Shown here in pieces: positions 15,801 through 25,051 of a stretch of DNA of 64,000 bases. This stretch comes from Pampus argenteus (Eukaryota; Chordata; Actinopteri; Scombriformes; Stromateidae): positions 23,066,501 to 23,130,500 of the forward strand of contig CM072861.1 in NCBI GenBank assembly GCA_036937835.1. The letters run 5' to 3'. Below the pieces are notes generated by a model. It was not told the origin of the DNA, made no database searches, and worked only from the letters and a program-made list of their open reading frames with translations. The position numbers and the translations under genes were made by a program. Position 1 is the stretch's first letter, and every line of letters begins with the position of its first letter.

Positions 15801-18800
15801 TTACAAACAACTTCTTTCACATTACAAATTACAAAGATTTAACACCATGAAAAAAGTCTAGGAAGGTAAATTCTGTAATATCACAATATGCAGATGATGT
15901 GAGTTTTTACACAACAGCATGTGTACAAACAGAGATTAAGAAAAGAAATTACCTTTGGAATGAGCGCACTGTGGATCTTCTTCAGGATGTCGTCCATCTC
16001 CAGCAGTTTGGGCTGAACGAGTGAACTGTGGGGTCCGCTGATATGACCGATGTGGTCGAGGCCCAAGTAGTGGAGGATCAAAATGTCCCAGTCGTCTCTC
16101 TTAAGGGTGCTTTCCAAGTGACGGGTCACATTGTTGTCAACCTAAATACAAGATAAACATTTAATGATGTGCAGGATTTCAACTGGCACTCAATTCAGAT
16201 TTAAATTACATTACATTTAGGACTGATCTATAATAAGCTTTACCCAAGGCCGTAATAGAGTCGGCTGATTGACTGATTATCATCGCAAATATATTTTGGC
16301 AGACATTTAACTGCATCCCACATTTCAGGTAAACAGCTTTAAAATCAGCGGCGGCAATGGTCTAGTGTAAACAAGAACAGATTGAATACAGTCCCATAGT
16401 GCATCTGTATCTGTGGCATACAGAGCCAATTGATGAGTATTTATTTTGTGGTTCTGTGCCTTCATCTCTCTACTGCAGATGACGTGGCCTCGTATAAAAT
16501 GCAGCAACTGAATAATTTCCATACATATATTCATAGCATATTACACAGAATACATACATAGTCTTTAATTAATTATTATATAAAGTATTTGCTGTATGTT
16601 TTTGGTTATGACGCAGTTTACTACACAACAGCGGTCTACACAAACGTGAGGAACCTGTAAATGACATCGTTGTATAATTAAAGTAAAAATAATTTGTATC
16701 AATACACCATTATATTAAAATGTCTGTATTACAGCCACCAGGTGCTTTAATCTTTTATTAGACTCACACATACCTCAGTGTAGTCGGACACGAAGAAGGA
16801 GGTTGTGCCATCGTGCTCCATGAAGTGTTTGGGGAAAAGTCGAACCCAGGTGTCATCTCCATAGAAGACGATCCTCTTCCCTGCTGTTTTGGCCTGCCAA
16901 ATGAGGTTGTCTTCCAGCAGTGCAGGAGAATTTAGGTTCATTACCACATCAATGAAGCCTGGGATGCTGCCAGTGGTGAGAGCCTAGAGAGGGATATGTT
17001 TCTGTCATTGTCCTTTGAACAATAATTGTCTTTTAATGGTGTTATACAACCTTACAGTTTCATCATATTAATCCAGCTAATTAAGACAATAAAGCTTCTA
17101 ATAGAAACAGCTTTTATGCATTATAGTGTGGGAAAACCAAATGATATAAAAATTAATCAATCAGACGAGCACATTCATTGATCTTTCATCGGAAACCAAA
17201 CTAAGTCCCACATCCGTAAACCATTAATGAAAACTGAAATCTGAATCAGGTATATAGATGATATTTATGAAGGACAGTTTCTACTGATTTCATCATGGAA
17301 TATGAAATAAAAAACAACAACAATGGCCTCCATTTGACTGACAAGGAAAACGCAACCTATTTTGGCAGTCAGGAGAGAGCCTGGTGCATCATCGAGGGGA
17401 AAGTACAAAGGCCTTTTCTTTATGCACTAAAGGAGACATGAGATTGCAGATGCTGGCAGGAAACACTGTTATTTATACCCCCTATGAGCTCGCCTGGAGC
17501 ATAGCCCGAGATCCTCCGGGACGTTCAAAAATCCAAGCTAAACTCAAAAAGGTGACCAGCCTTTATAGTCTGAGAGAAAGCTCAAAGTCATCTTTTAAAA
17601 TCACTTCTTAAAAACTCTGTAACATGATTTGTCCTCAGTTCATATCCGGGTATTTTATTCCTCTTACTGGTTGTGAGAAGCACTTTAGCTGTTCTATAGC
17701 AACTCTGTGGCTACACAGAGAGAAAAAAAAAACAGCAATGAACTAAAGATGTCACATAGGCACAAGCTTCAAGAACCGTCACAAGGCACAAAACTTTCAG
17801 TATCCGCCATCATATCTTCTATATACCTGGACCAGTTATGTTTTTAATCAATGTGTGTCTTGATATAGAGGAACAAAGCTCCCCTCTGTCGGTTTGATAT
17901 TTGTGTCTCAGATTGTTAATTGATTCATAAATACTGTAATATTAAAAAAAACAATGCTCCGACTGAAGAGTGCATCTGAAATGTTTAAGCTCCATCATGT
18001 GAGTTTTGTTTCTGGGCTTAATTATTTACCACTTCCTTCCTTCCTGTGATTGTTTTAGCTCCTGCCGGTACAGATGCCTGTTTTTCAGAAAGAGATGGAC
18101 GGTTCTGCTTCGAAAAGTCGTCTTCAGTTCAGTCTCAGCGAGGTCCCCGGTCTATTAACAGAGACAGTCTGACTAATGAAGCCAGCGGTGGGAAACGTAT
18201 GGACTAAAATAAACTGAAAGGAAAAACATCTGAGAAAAAAAAAAAAAGTCTTAAAATTTCTCCAGATGCTGAAAACAAAACACCGAAATGCTGCCTGAAT
18301 GAACCAGTGACTCATCAACATACTAATTACTGGCCCACAGTATGTGTCACGGCCTGCGATGTGCCACTGTTTAAATGTCAAATATAATATCTCTCACTCT
18401 GTGGCTCAGTGATGAAAACTTGTAAAGGTGCCAAAACACAGACGGAAGAGGCTGGCGAAACATTTTCCAGCTTCCTTTTCAGCACTAATTTGGTTTGACT
18501 ATTGAAAACAAAAGACTTTGTACCGTTAATTTAAATCCGCTCTGGCTTCATTACCAGATAATACCAATGGAGGTAAAACAGTGGACCAATTATGCACTTG
18601 GTTTACTTCATATAACCTGAGTAGAGACTCGCCTTTCAGACAGCCGGGGTGTGTTTGTGCTGCTGCTGCTGCTGCTGCTTTGATTAACTGAATTCATTGT
18701 CAAACTCCAGCACCTCCGTAACGTCTCCTGACTGCAGTCTGAGAGCAGCTCAAATGGCCACATGTGAATAAAAGACCGACGAAGAGTTAAAATAAGCAAC

Positions 18801-21800
18801 TAAAGAAAGGCCAAATAAATCAGAGCTATTACATTGACTCTGGGTTTTCTGCCTGGCCTGTAATAATAATAATAAAAATAAAAAACAATAATATTAATAC
18901 TAAAACCTGAGGACGTATCTGAATAAGACTTCACATTCAGCTGTTCTTTATATCTGCATGAGGCTTACAATTGCATAGGAGTCAGTGGAGGGAGGGTTGA
19001 GTCTATGAGATTATGATTTAGGTTAGTTGGTTGTGTCATACCAGTTAATTGGGTGCAATGCAGTGATAGTGGGCAGTGAATGGCGGTTGGTGTGTACTGC
19101 CACCTACTGGCGTGTCACCAAATCTCAATGACGAGCTAGAACACTTAAAACCTCAATCCTGGTGATGTTATTTCAGCTCTGTGGAACAACATCAACTTCC
19201 CTCAGCGAGCTGTATGTACGGTTACTTCAGGTCAAACAGTTCATCGTCTCTGAGCCGTGATTTTTACTGTCATGTTTGGTTTTTTTTTGTTTTTTTGACG
19301 CATCAGCTGCAGTGTGACAGTGTGCCAAGATTTCAGAGGATGTCTTGGGATTTCATTGCAGTTGGCTCACAATAAAAAAAAACAATTCTTTACAGTACTT
19401 CAGAAAATAATTACCAGTCATCCAATATTTCATTTAGAGGTTTGTCAACAGATGATGGAAAATAAAGCAGTGTGGTCACGACTATAGGTCTGAATCTACT
19501 GTGTCTGCCCGGCCCACTAAAATGTGATTAACTGTCTTTTTCGAAGGTCTTCTAGATGTATTTGTCTGCTCCCACCAGATCCGTAAATCCAACATACACA
19601 TTTCTACATCTCCTCTCCTCCTCCTCCATATGTCCAAACACTGTACTGTATATCCTGTCTTCTCTCTTCCCATCAACAAATCTTTCACATCCAGGGATGT
19701 TTTTCTCCTCAGACGCCTCGAAGCCTTTTCTATCCATTCACAGCACCCTTCTCTAAACCCCTGGATTATGGAGGAACATCTGTCTCCCTGCAAGTCCACC
19801 TCAATCCCCCTGAGCATGTCCCTCCTCCACATCACTGACCTGCTCTATTTCATGACATCCAACAACTTTTCATTGACTGAAAGAAAGATTAAAATACAGA
19901 TAAATAATAATAAATCACACAGATGTAAATGAGTAGAACCAATTAATTATATATACATACTCATATATACATTTATTTCATATAGTTGTGCATAGAAGAA
20001 AATATTATTTTAACCATAAATTCACTGATGTTCCCTTTAAATCCATTTGCTTGTACTTTAATGGGAATCAGCTCCATAATTCAGATAATTATTAATACCT
20101 ATATTTATAATAACATCAGTCATACTGCACTGGTACAATGAACTGTGTGTTTTAAAAATGTGTTTTTAAGCTACTAGCCTGAATGTGTGAAATATATGAA
20201 AATCAATTAAAGTCAATTAAAATAAATAAAAAACACATCTGCACCTTCAACCAGTCAAATGCCAACAGCTCACCATAGTATAGAGATACAGACACAATGA
20301 CGACACATTCAAAGATCAAGTATTAAAGAGTAATTTCCAGTAATTTGTTCATAAGTAGTTTTTTGATGGCTACTTTCCAAAGAAGACATGTTGTAACTTT
20401 ACATTTTTCTGCATTGACAGCAACAAGCTGCTCACATTTTGAATGCTATTTACAGGCCATCAGATAAAAGTGGAGACAAAATGAAAACAGCTCATGAGAG
20501 CTGAGATAGAACTCAATAGATTAAATGAGAAGAACCGTTCAGGTTTCAGGCTGACCTTTTCTTACTGACTTTCTCTAACAGAGTTTCCTCTCCTCCTTCA
20601 CCGCCGTCTTTGCCTCCCTCGCTGACCTGAACCCTGCTGAGTTTTTCCACTCTCGTAGCTCCTACACTACCTGTCTGAGCACATTTATCAGGCACCGCTG
20701 AGCAGGATTTTATCCGCTCTGTGTATCTTCAGCAGCTTAAGACCTGAGTGTTGGCTCCAGTCTTTTTCCATCTTTACAACAGTTTGACGCTGTCAGCACA
20801 TCCTTATTCCTCCCACCACTGCTAAAGCATGAATGCTGGCTTTTGTTCTGCCCCCTGACACTCAGACTCAATGTTCAGCTTTACCTGACAACCTCAGTTA
20901 GACGCTCTCCCACCGCCTCAGTACTACCCAGCACCCGCACGGACAAGAGACTGAGCTGCTGTATTTCTTGGAAAATCATTAACTTTGCAAAATCTCTCCA
21001 AGACCATTGACAACAGCATGCTGACTCTTCCCCAGGCTGCCCACCATCTTTCTGTACTTCAGCACAACCAACTGTCAAGCAACGTGCACTTGACATGACT
21101 GTAAATCCCTCCTGGCTCTGCTCCCAAAATACTCTCATAGACATGACGCACCATCCTAATGTGACAGCTCACTGTCACCATGTTTTCACCCTTTCCTACC
21201 TCTGTAATGACACCCTATTTTCACTTACAAACTGGTAACTTAGCAGATATTTCAATACGTTTCCAGTATTTTTCTTTTACATAGTGGACTCACAGGAATC
21301 CAGCTGCTCACATACGGCTGCAAGTAACAAATGTTAACAGTTTTGATTTATAGTATCTGTCATACAATTTTCAGATTTTTATAGATATATTTAATATGAC
21401 AGAAAAAAGCAGCAAATTCTTACTTTTGAGAAGGTGAAAGCGGTGAATGTTTAGCATGTTTCCATAATAATCAACTTAACGATTGATCACTTATCAAATT
21501 TGTTGTTGTCAATTGATTTTCTGTTGATTGACTAAAGAATTAACTGACCAATAGTTTCAGCACTAGTTTCACATTTTTAACACATTTTTCAGGGTAATAA
21601 TATGTAATTAGTTGAGTATGAATCTGGTAATATTTATATTTGTTCAAATGTTAAATGTGAAGAAATATCAGCTCGGCGATGAGCAGCACTCGCAGTGGTT
21701 TCAGTCCTCTGAGTGCTTTGAATTTAAAAACACACATCAGCGATGTGTTGATGTCTTCAGCCTTCAGTTTGATAGACGTTCCTCCCTGACCGACCGCAGC

Positions 21801-22685
21801 AAAGTTAATCGTTCATTTAAGGATGAAATGCACATCGAACCCTGACCGCCTGACCCTGTGTTTTAACTTTCCCTAAAGGGTTACACCCCCCACCCCACCC
21901 CTCCACCCCTCAGTATAAATTAAATAACATCATGTCCATTATAATCTACAGGGCTGTTTCTGAGCTGTGTTGAACATTTCATCACTTTAGATGTTAAAAT
22001 CTGATTTTAAAGATGCTTATTAGACAAAGTCAAAGAGGAGTCAAACATAAAATCTGTGATCTTTTATATTAAAGAAACTTGTATTATTATGACTATTAGT
22101 AATAGCAGTAGTAGTAGCCTGTAGCAGCTCTTTTTTTGTACATGTCTTTCTTTATATTCATTATACTTTATTTTGTGATTGTTTTTGACACATGGTGGGA
22201 CAGGTTTAAAAGCTCTTGGTCCCATCTCACCTTGATCCTGGGCATGGTGACTGTAGGAGCTCTTGCCTTGGCCACAAAGCTCAGTGACGGGCCTCTCTCC
22301 ACCAGATGTCGGGTGTAGGGCATAAACATGCGGCCACTGGGTCCCAGCACAAAGTCCTCCCGCAGGGCATCCACCAACATGATCACCACCCTTTTAAAGA
22401 GGGGCTGGGGGAGGCGAGAGGAGTTTGGGGAGCCTCCTGTAATACAAGCAAGTATTTAAAAAGTTGCAATCACGTCAGGTGTCGGTGAACAGATACACGC
22501 AGGTGAGAACCGGATGACGCCGTGAACTCACCTGTCAGAGGCTCCGCCGGCAGGTCAGACAGTTTGTTCTTGGATGAGAGAGAAGACTTGACAGGAACCG
22601 GGAAAAATCCCCGCAGGAAGAGACCAATGCCAATAACTTCAAATAATAAAATAAACGAGGCAAAAACAGACGAGCGTACTTTCAT
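2270..22685 (-). CDS. pigg: GPI ethanolamine phosphate transferase 2 (PIG-G), exons 1-8, 3' part outside window
   Basis: ER membrane enzyme that adds ethanolamine phosphate to the second mannose of GPI anchor precursors (family knowledge). Coding exons on the minus strand: 22532-22685, 22231-22436, 16774-16983, 15953-16141, 11149-11287, 7595-7807, 2669-2886, 2270-2554. All boundaries are GT/AG and phases close, giving 538 residues of a family near 980. Residues 10-28 form an N-terminal membrane anchor. The alkaline-phosphatase-fold domain shows metal and nucleophile motifs: VDALREDF (Asp74), APTVTMPR (Thr113/115), YGDDTW (163-164), LGLDHIGH (Asp219, His220, His223) and CGDHGMSE (Asp268, His269). 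Exon 8 starts the multi-membrane region and has the conserved CTSAESSCYFC. The remaining roughly 450 residues are not found between 1 and 2269, so the gene runs off the left edge. The start is the only ATG giving the anchor. No frameshifts were seen. Confidence 0.95.
3050..3225 (+). repeat. Dispersed repeat, family also present at 39590-39902
   Basis: This block in pigg intron 7 shares a run of matches with 39,780-39,895. Shared pieces include GATGACATC, TTTTCTCACACT, CAGAGC-(T/C)(G/A)CAGAAG, and TTGTGTAAAA(T/C)TGGTGG, in the same order and spacing and on the same strand. Two related copies show it is interspersed, probably an old nonautonomous transposon. Confidence 0.55.
3745..4080 (+). mobile_element. 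3' fragment of a LINE retrotransposon
   Basis: An open stretch translates to RLRRSFDLQATRTLNEATA and then a stop. This resembles the C-terminal end of non-LTR retrotransposon ORF2, where R-R-S-F...A-x-R-x-LN is typical. It is followed by about 220 bases of AT-rich 3' tail ending in ACAAATAAACTGACTAAA, a form common in fish LINEs. Only the 3' end is present, as expected for 5'-truncated LINE copies. It lies in pigg intron 7, antisense to pigg. The exact clade is not certain. Confidence 0.5.
4527..4546. repeat. (CA)n microsatellite
   Basis: About ten CA units in pigg intron 7. Confidence 0.9.
4909..4935. repeat. (CA)n microsatellite
   Basis: About thirteen CA units in pigg intron 7. Confidence 0.9.
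7090..7215 (+). repeat. Dispersed repeat end, shared with 25990-26097
   Basis: The last 23 bases (from 7193) are identical to 26075-26097 and contain TATTGATTAGTGCAGCTTTA. Upstream, AAGCTGAAAGATGCTAAAATG also resembles a piece at 15730-15752. This suggests pieces of one or more old interspersed families within pigg and guf1 introns. Confidence 0.45.
8300..8322. repeat. Poly(A) run
   Basis: Uninterrupted run of about 23 A in pigg intron 5. Whether it belongs to a retroelement copy is unclear. Confidence 0.85.
8440..8574 (+). mobile_element. 3' tail of an L2/CR1-like retroelement with (CTTGC)n end
   Basis: The block reads CTGTAAAGCACTATGAATTG, then a variable piece, then GTGCTATACAAATAAA, ending in tandem CTTGC units. 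This is the well-known 3' end of teleost L2/CR1-like LINEs and SINEs that use their machinery. Nothing of the coding part is seen, so this is a 5'-truncated copy. It lies in pigg intron 5, antisense to the gene. Confidence 0.6.
10617..10650. repeat. (TG)n microsatellite
   Basis: About 17 TG units followed by TACACAC, in pigg intron 5. Confidence 0.92.
12781..12810. repeat. (CAA)n microsatellite
   Basis: Ten CAA units in pigg intron 4. Confidence 0.92.
12930..13700. repeat. Minisatellite, 24-28 base units, with higher-order 52-base period
   Basis: Tandem units built around GTTAGCTAAAAGTAAACAG joined by linkers such as TTGAAAGA or ATGTGAGA. Units alternate between GCTAAAAG and GCAAAAAG forms. 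From about 13515 to 13650 two unit types alternate as a 28+24 = 52-base dimer, almost without change. Units at the left (12930-13080) are more diverged. A separate inverted-repeat element interrupts the array at 13090-13288. It lies in pigg intron 4. Confidence 0.88.
13090..13288. mobile_element. Small inverted-repeat element (MITE-like) inserted in the minisatellite
   Basis: The left end ACAGACATATATACGTA (13090 onward) is the inverse of the right end, which reads CGTATATATATGTCTGT (to 13288); the arms differ mainly by one TA unit. The inside is unrelated to the array, and minisatellite units resume on both sides (AAACAG on the left, TTGAAAGAG on the right). Length is about 199 bases with no coding capacity. 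A clean target-site duplication could not be fixed because the array itself is repetitive. Confidence 0.65.
14806..14829. repeat. (CA)n microsatellite
   Basis: About twelve CA units in pigg intron 4. Confidence 0.9.
15540..15760. repeat. Degenerate teleost interspersed repeat
   Basis: Contains TTTGGTCAATTAAATGTCAG followed by AAAATAGTG, which matches from memory a very common fish repeat whose other end reads ATTGTTTCAGCACTA or similar. Related ends are seen at 21490-21565 and 40460-40540. It lies in pigg intron 4, just downstream of exon 4. Boundaries are uncertain. Confidence 0.4.
18657..18679. repeat. (TGC)n trinucleotide repeat
   Basis: Seven TGC units within pigg intron 2. Not in any reading frame of a recognised exon. 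Confidence 0.85.
21380..21570. repeat. Teleost interspersed repeat copy
   Basis: The end reads TTGATTTTCTGTTGATTGAC, then CTAAAGAATTAACTGACC, then AATAGTTTCAGCACTAG. This pattern of alternating ATTGAT-type words and a TTTCAGC end is a familiar dispersed repeat in fish genomes. The copy is diverged; the outer boundary at the left is a guess. Confidence 0.45.
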
Positions 22686-22743
22686 TTTGCTGTTTTAAAA
22701 GACACTTTAAGGGATGAATAAGTTAGTAGGATAACCTGCTAGC

Positions 22744-22755
22744 GTCGCTAGCAAC
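22744..22755. promoter_or_regulatory. pigg: X-box-like (RFX-type) palindrome upstream of pigg
   Basis: The sequence GTCGCTAGCAAC is an imperfect palindrome and matches the RFX X-box form GTNRCC-RGYAAC with one mismatch. It sits 59 bases upstream of the pigg ATG, inside a short GCTAGC-repeating stretch (22738-22760), so it falls in or near the promoter. An ETS-like GCTTCCGC is near 22951. Function is inferred from motif and position only. Confidence 0.3.
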
Positions 22756-23384
22756 GCTGCCTACATAGTTGACCCAAAATAAAGGAGAATATAGAAAGAT
22801 ATAACCTCCTATTTCAGATGGACGCACCGTCAAACAACACACTACAAAGCCTCATATCACAGCATTTCATTAGCTGCCTTTATCATATGATTTCTAGCCT
22901 TAAATAAGAATAAAAAACACTAATAGTACTAGTTAACGTCGTAGCCAGTCATAGCCGCTTCCGCATTGATAGCATTGAACTACGGGTATTACGTAAAGTC
23001 AAACTTAACCAAAACGCGTTTTCCCGCCGACAACAAAGATCGCCTCTAAACATATTTAAAACGAATATATATAATATATGTTAACATATATAAATACTCT
23101 GCTTTTCATGTGTCTGAAAAAAATTCTACAAAAACTGTTAAAATCTTCAAAATGACATCTACTCCATCACCCTCATTAAATTTAAGTTTAAGTTTATGAA
23201 AATGCAAATATTTTTCATCTCAGATTTTGTAACTGTAAAGTCCATTATCATTATATGTGCACGCGGGGGTTAAAGTTTACACATCACACGTGTATCTAGT
23301 GTCAACATCTGCACATACATCATTCTGCACAGTAAAACTCAAGGAACAGGAAGAAAAACACATTTTTGAGTGGAAGGGGACTTT

Positions 23385-23700
23385 AATATAATCTATACTT
23401 TATTGTCTCCTTAGGGAAATGTTTGTCCTGAGGCTCAGCGTTACTGCATCACAAAACATTTATCTCCCAAACATACTTACTTATATACATACATACCTTA
23501 CATCATTCATACAAAAACAGAAAAACACGCCACAATAAAATAACTCCACAACAATCACAGCATATAAAATCAGGAAAACAATATTACGCCAGTATTGCAC
23601 ACTGTGGCAGGATGTTGCACGTTCAACATACGACCAACAACTTGCACATGTTAGTGTACTATGCAACTGTTACTATACATACAGTGTAGAATAAGTCACC
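23385..23700 (-). mobile_element. LINE 3' tail (Rex-like), minus strand
   Basis: On the minus strand the end reads CATTTCCCTAAGGAGACAAT then AAAGTATAGATT. This resembles the usual fish LINE end in which TTTCCC...GGGGA..AATAAAGTAT precedes a short tandem tail. Upstream is AT-rich 3' UTR-like DNA with scattered TGCACATAC-like words. No reverse transcriptase is left. Confidence 0.45.
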
Positions 23701-24057
23701 TCTGACAAATCATGTCTAATATAGAAAAACACAACAATAACTGTCAGTTGTAGAAACTGTTGATTGCTTTGCAGCACTTCAGCAGCATCACAACAGTGTA
23801 TACGTGTATTATTTCACATAGAGCAGGTTCCAGTCCCATATTTTCTGTTTTAATACTGGGGCTGCCTTTCATTGTAAAAAATTGGATTGCACCTTTAAGT
23901 TTCTAATGTTTCATTATGGTGTTTCTATGTAAGTAGTGTATGGTATGTGTATGTAGTGGTATGTCTATTGTAATCAATACAGGGATGTTTGACTCAAACA
24001 ATCACAGCTCTTGACAGAATCATTAATATGTTATAAAAACTGTTTTTTTTAATCAGT

Positions 24058-24160
24058 TTGACACATCATAGCAGGCAAAGCACTGGTGTAATTAATTACA
24101 TTAATGATGGCTCACTGAGTAATTATCAATGTTATTAGTTACACCTGCTGTGACAAGTCA
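24058..24160 (+). mobile_element. Palindromic element, copy A (MITE-like)
   Basis: The left arm carries GCACTGGTGTAATTAATTAC and the right arm GTTATTAGTTACACCTGC, which are near inverse complements. Copy B at 32925-33075 aligns with it in the opposite orientation, sharing GATGGCT, ACTGAG and the two ACACCTG arms. Copy A is shorter in the middle. No coding capacity. Confidence 0.6.
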
Positions 24161-24968
24161 AAATATCAAATACATAAACTTCTAGCTGACAGTTAATGCA
24201 GCTGCACCAAACATGTTCTTACATAAATACTGAGACGTTCTGCACACAACACACAGTTACAACAAGCCAGATTTTTACTGTCCTTTCTTTCAGCGAAATA
24301 GCAAAAAAATCCCTTAATCAGATTTGCAAAGTATAAAAAGGCAGCACACGGGGACAAAGAGACACTACTGTGCAGAAGATAAGTGGGCTGTTAGGAGTTT
24401 TATATGATTTAAAGCTGACATTTATGAGGCCTGAGGCTGGAAATGATCTCAGGAGTCGAACTTCTCTTGTATGTTTGAGCTGCTGCTGCCATCTACTGGG
24501 AACATCTCATAAAAGACAGTGTTGTGGAGAAATGTTCCTACATACATAACACAGTTTGTATTGTAATAATGAGGTGATCTGTCTCTGCATGTTAAATATG
24601 TCTTTTATCCTTTTGGAGGTCAGGGATCAGAGCCAGCAACAGTTAAAGATCCTCTTTAACACCAGCAAATGTTGTGAGTTTACCCATCAGCAGTATACTT
24701 AATCCTATCGTACCATGCAGTGTGTACTGATAAAATACCGTAAACGTCTGTGATATTCTGTGATACATGAACCACCACATGCAGAAGTTTCAATTAAAGA
24801 AATCAAACTAAAATGCATGATTTTTAATGCGCTAACAAACATTGATTTTTAACAACACAGAATCTTTAAACTCTTTTTCCTGGCAAATTATTTGTTGAAT
24901 GTCAGACAAAAGAAAGCACTGACGCATATGATTCAAATCACCCTAATTACAGCAGCACCAATGACCAC

Positions 24969-24974
24969 TTTATT
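24969..24974 (-). terminator. guf1: Polyadenylation signal candidate for guf1
   Basis: AATAAA on the minus strand, about 80 bases beyond the guf1 stop codon. An additional AATAAA overlaps the stop itself at 25051-25056. A short 3' UTR ending soon after 24,969 would leave about 2.3 kb to the pigg start. Confidence 0.4.
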
Positions 24975-25051
24975 CAAAGAGCCTTTCAATAACAAAGACA
25001 AGTTGAATACAATAATAATCATATCTATTAATATAGTCACAGTATTGCAGT

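Larger units (their letters stand above)
16984..22230. other. pigg intron 2, mostly unassigned
   Basis: A 5.2-kb intron. Two pyrimidine-rich stretches (19580-19860 and 20560-21190) look unlike the AT-rich surroundings and hold broken open frames, possibly decayed mobile-element DNA, but I recognise no protein. The 21490-21565 end carries a common teleost repeat ending in AGTTTCAGCACTAG. No exon fits here; exons 2 and 3 join in phase. Confidence 0.55.
22686..25051. other. Intergenic region between guf1 and pigg
   Basis: 2.37 kb between the guf1 stop and the pigg start, with both genes on the minus strand. It holds the guf1 polyadenylation signal, a palindromic repeat (24058-24160), a LINE 3' tail (23385-23700) and the pigg promoter region. 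No other gene is seen. Confidence 0.7.

Noticed and set aside
19482..19932. Overlapping open frames on both strands in a CT-rich stretch
   Set aside because: Compositional bias removes stops on both strands. I could not match either protein to a family.
20560..21190. Possible processed pseudogene or decayed retroelement
   Set aside because: Pyrimidine-rich with fragments that look protein-like, but every frame has stops and no motif is recognisable; left as unassigned.
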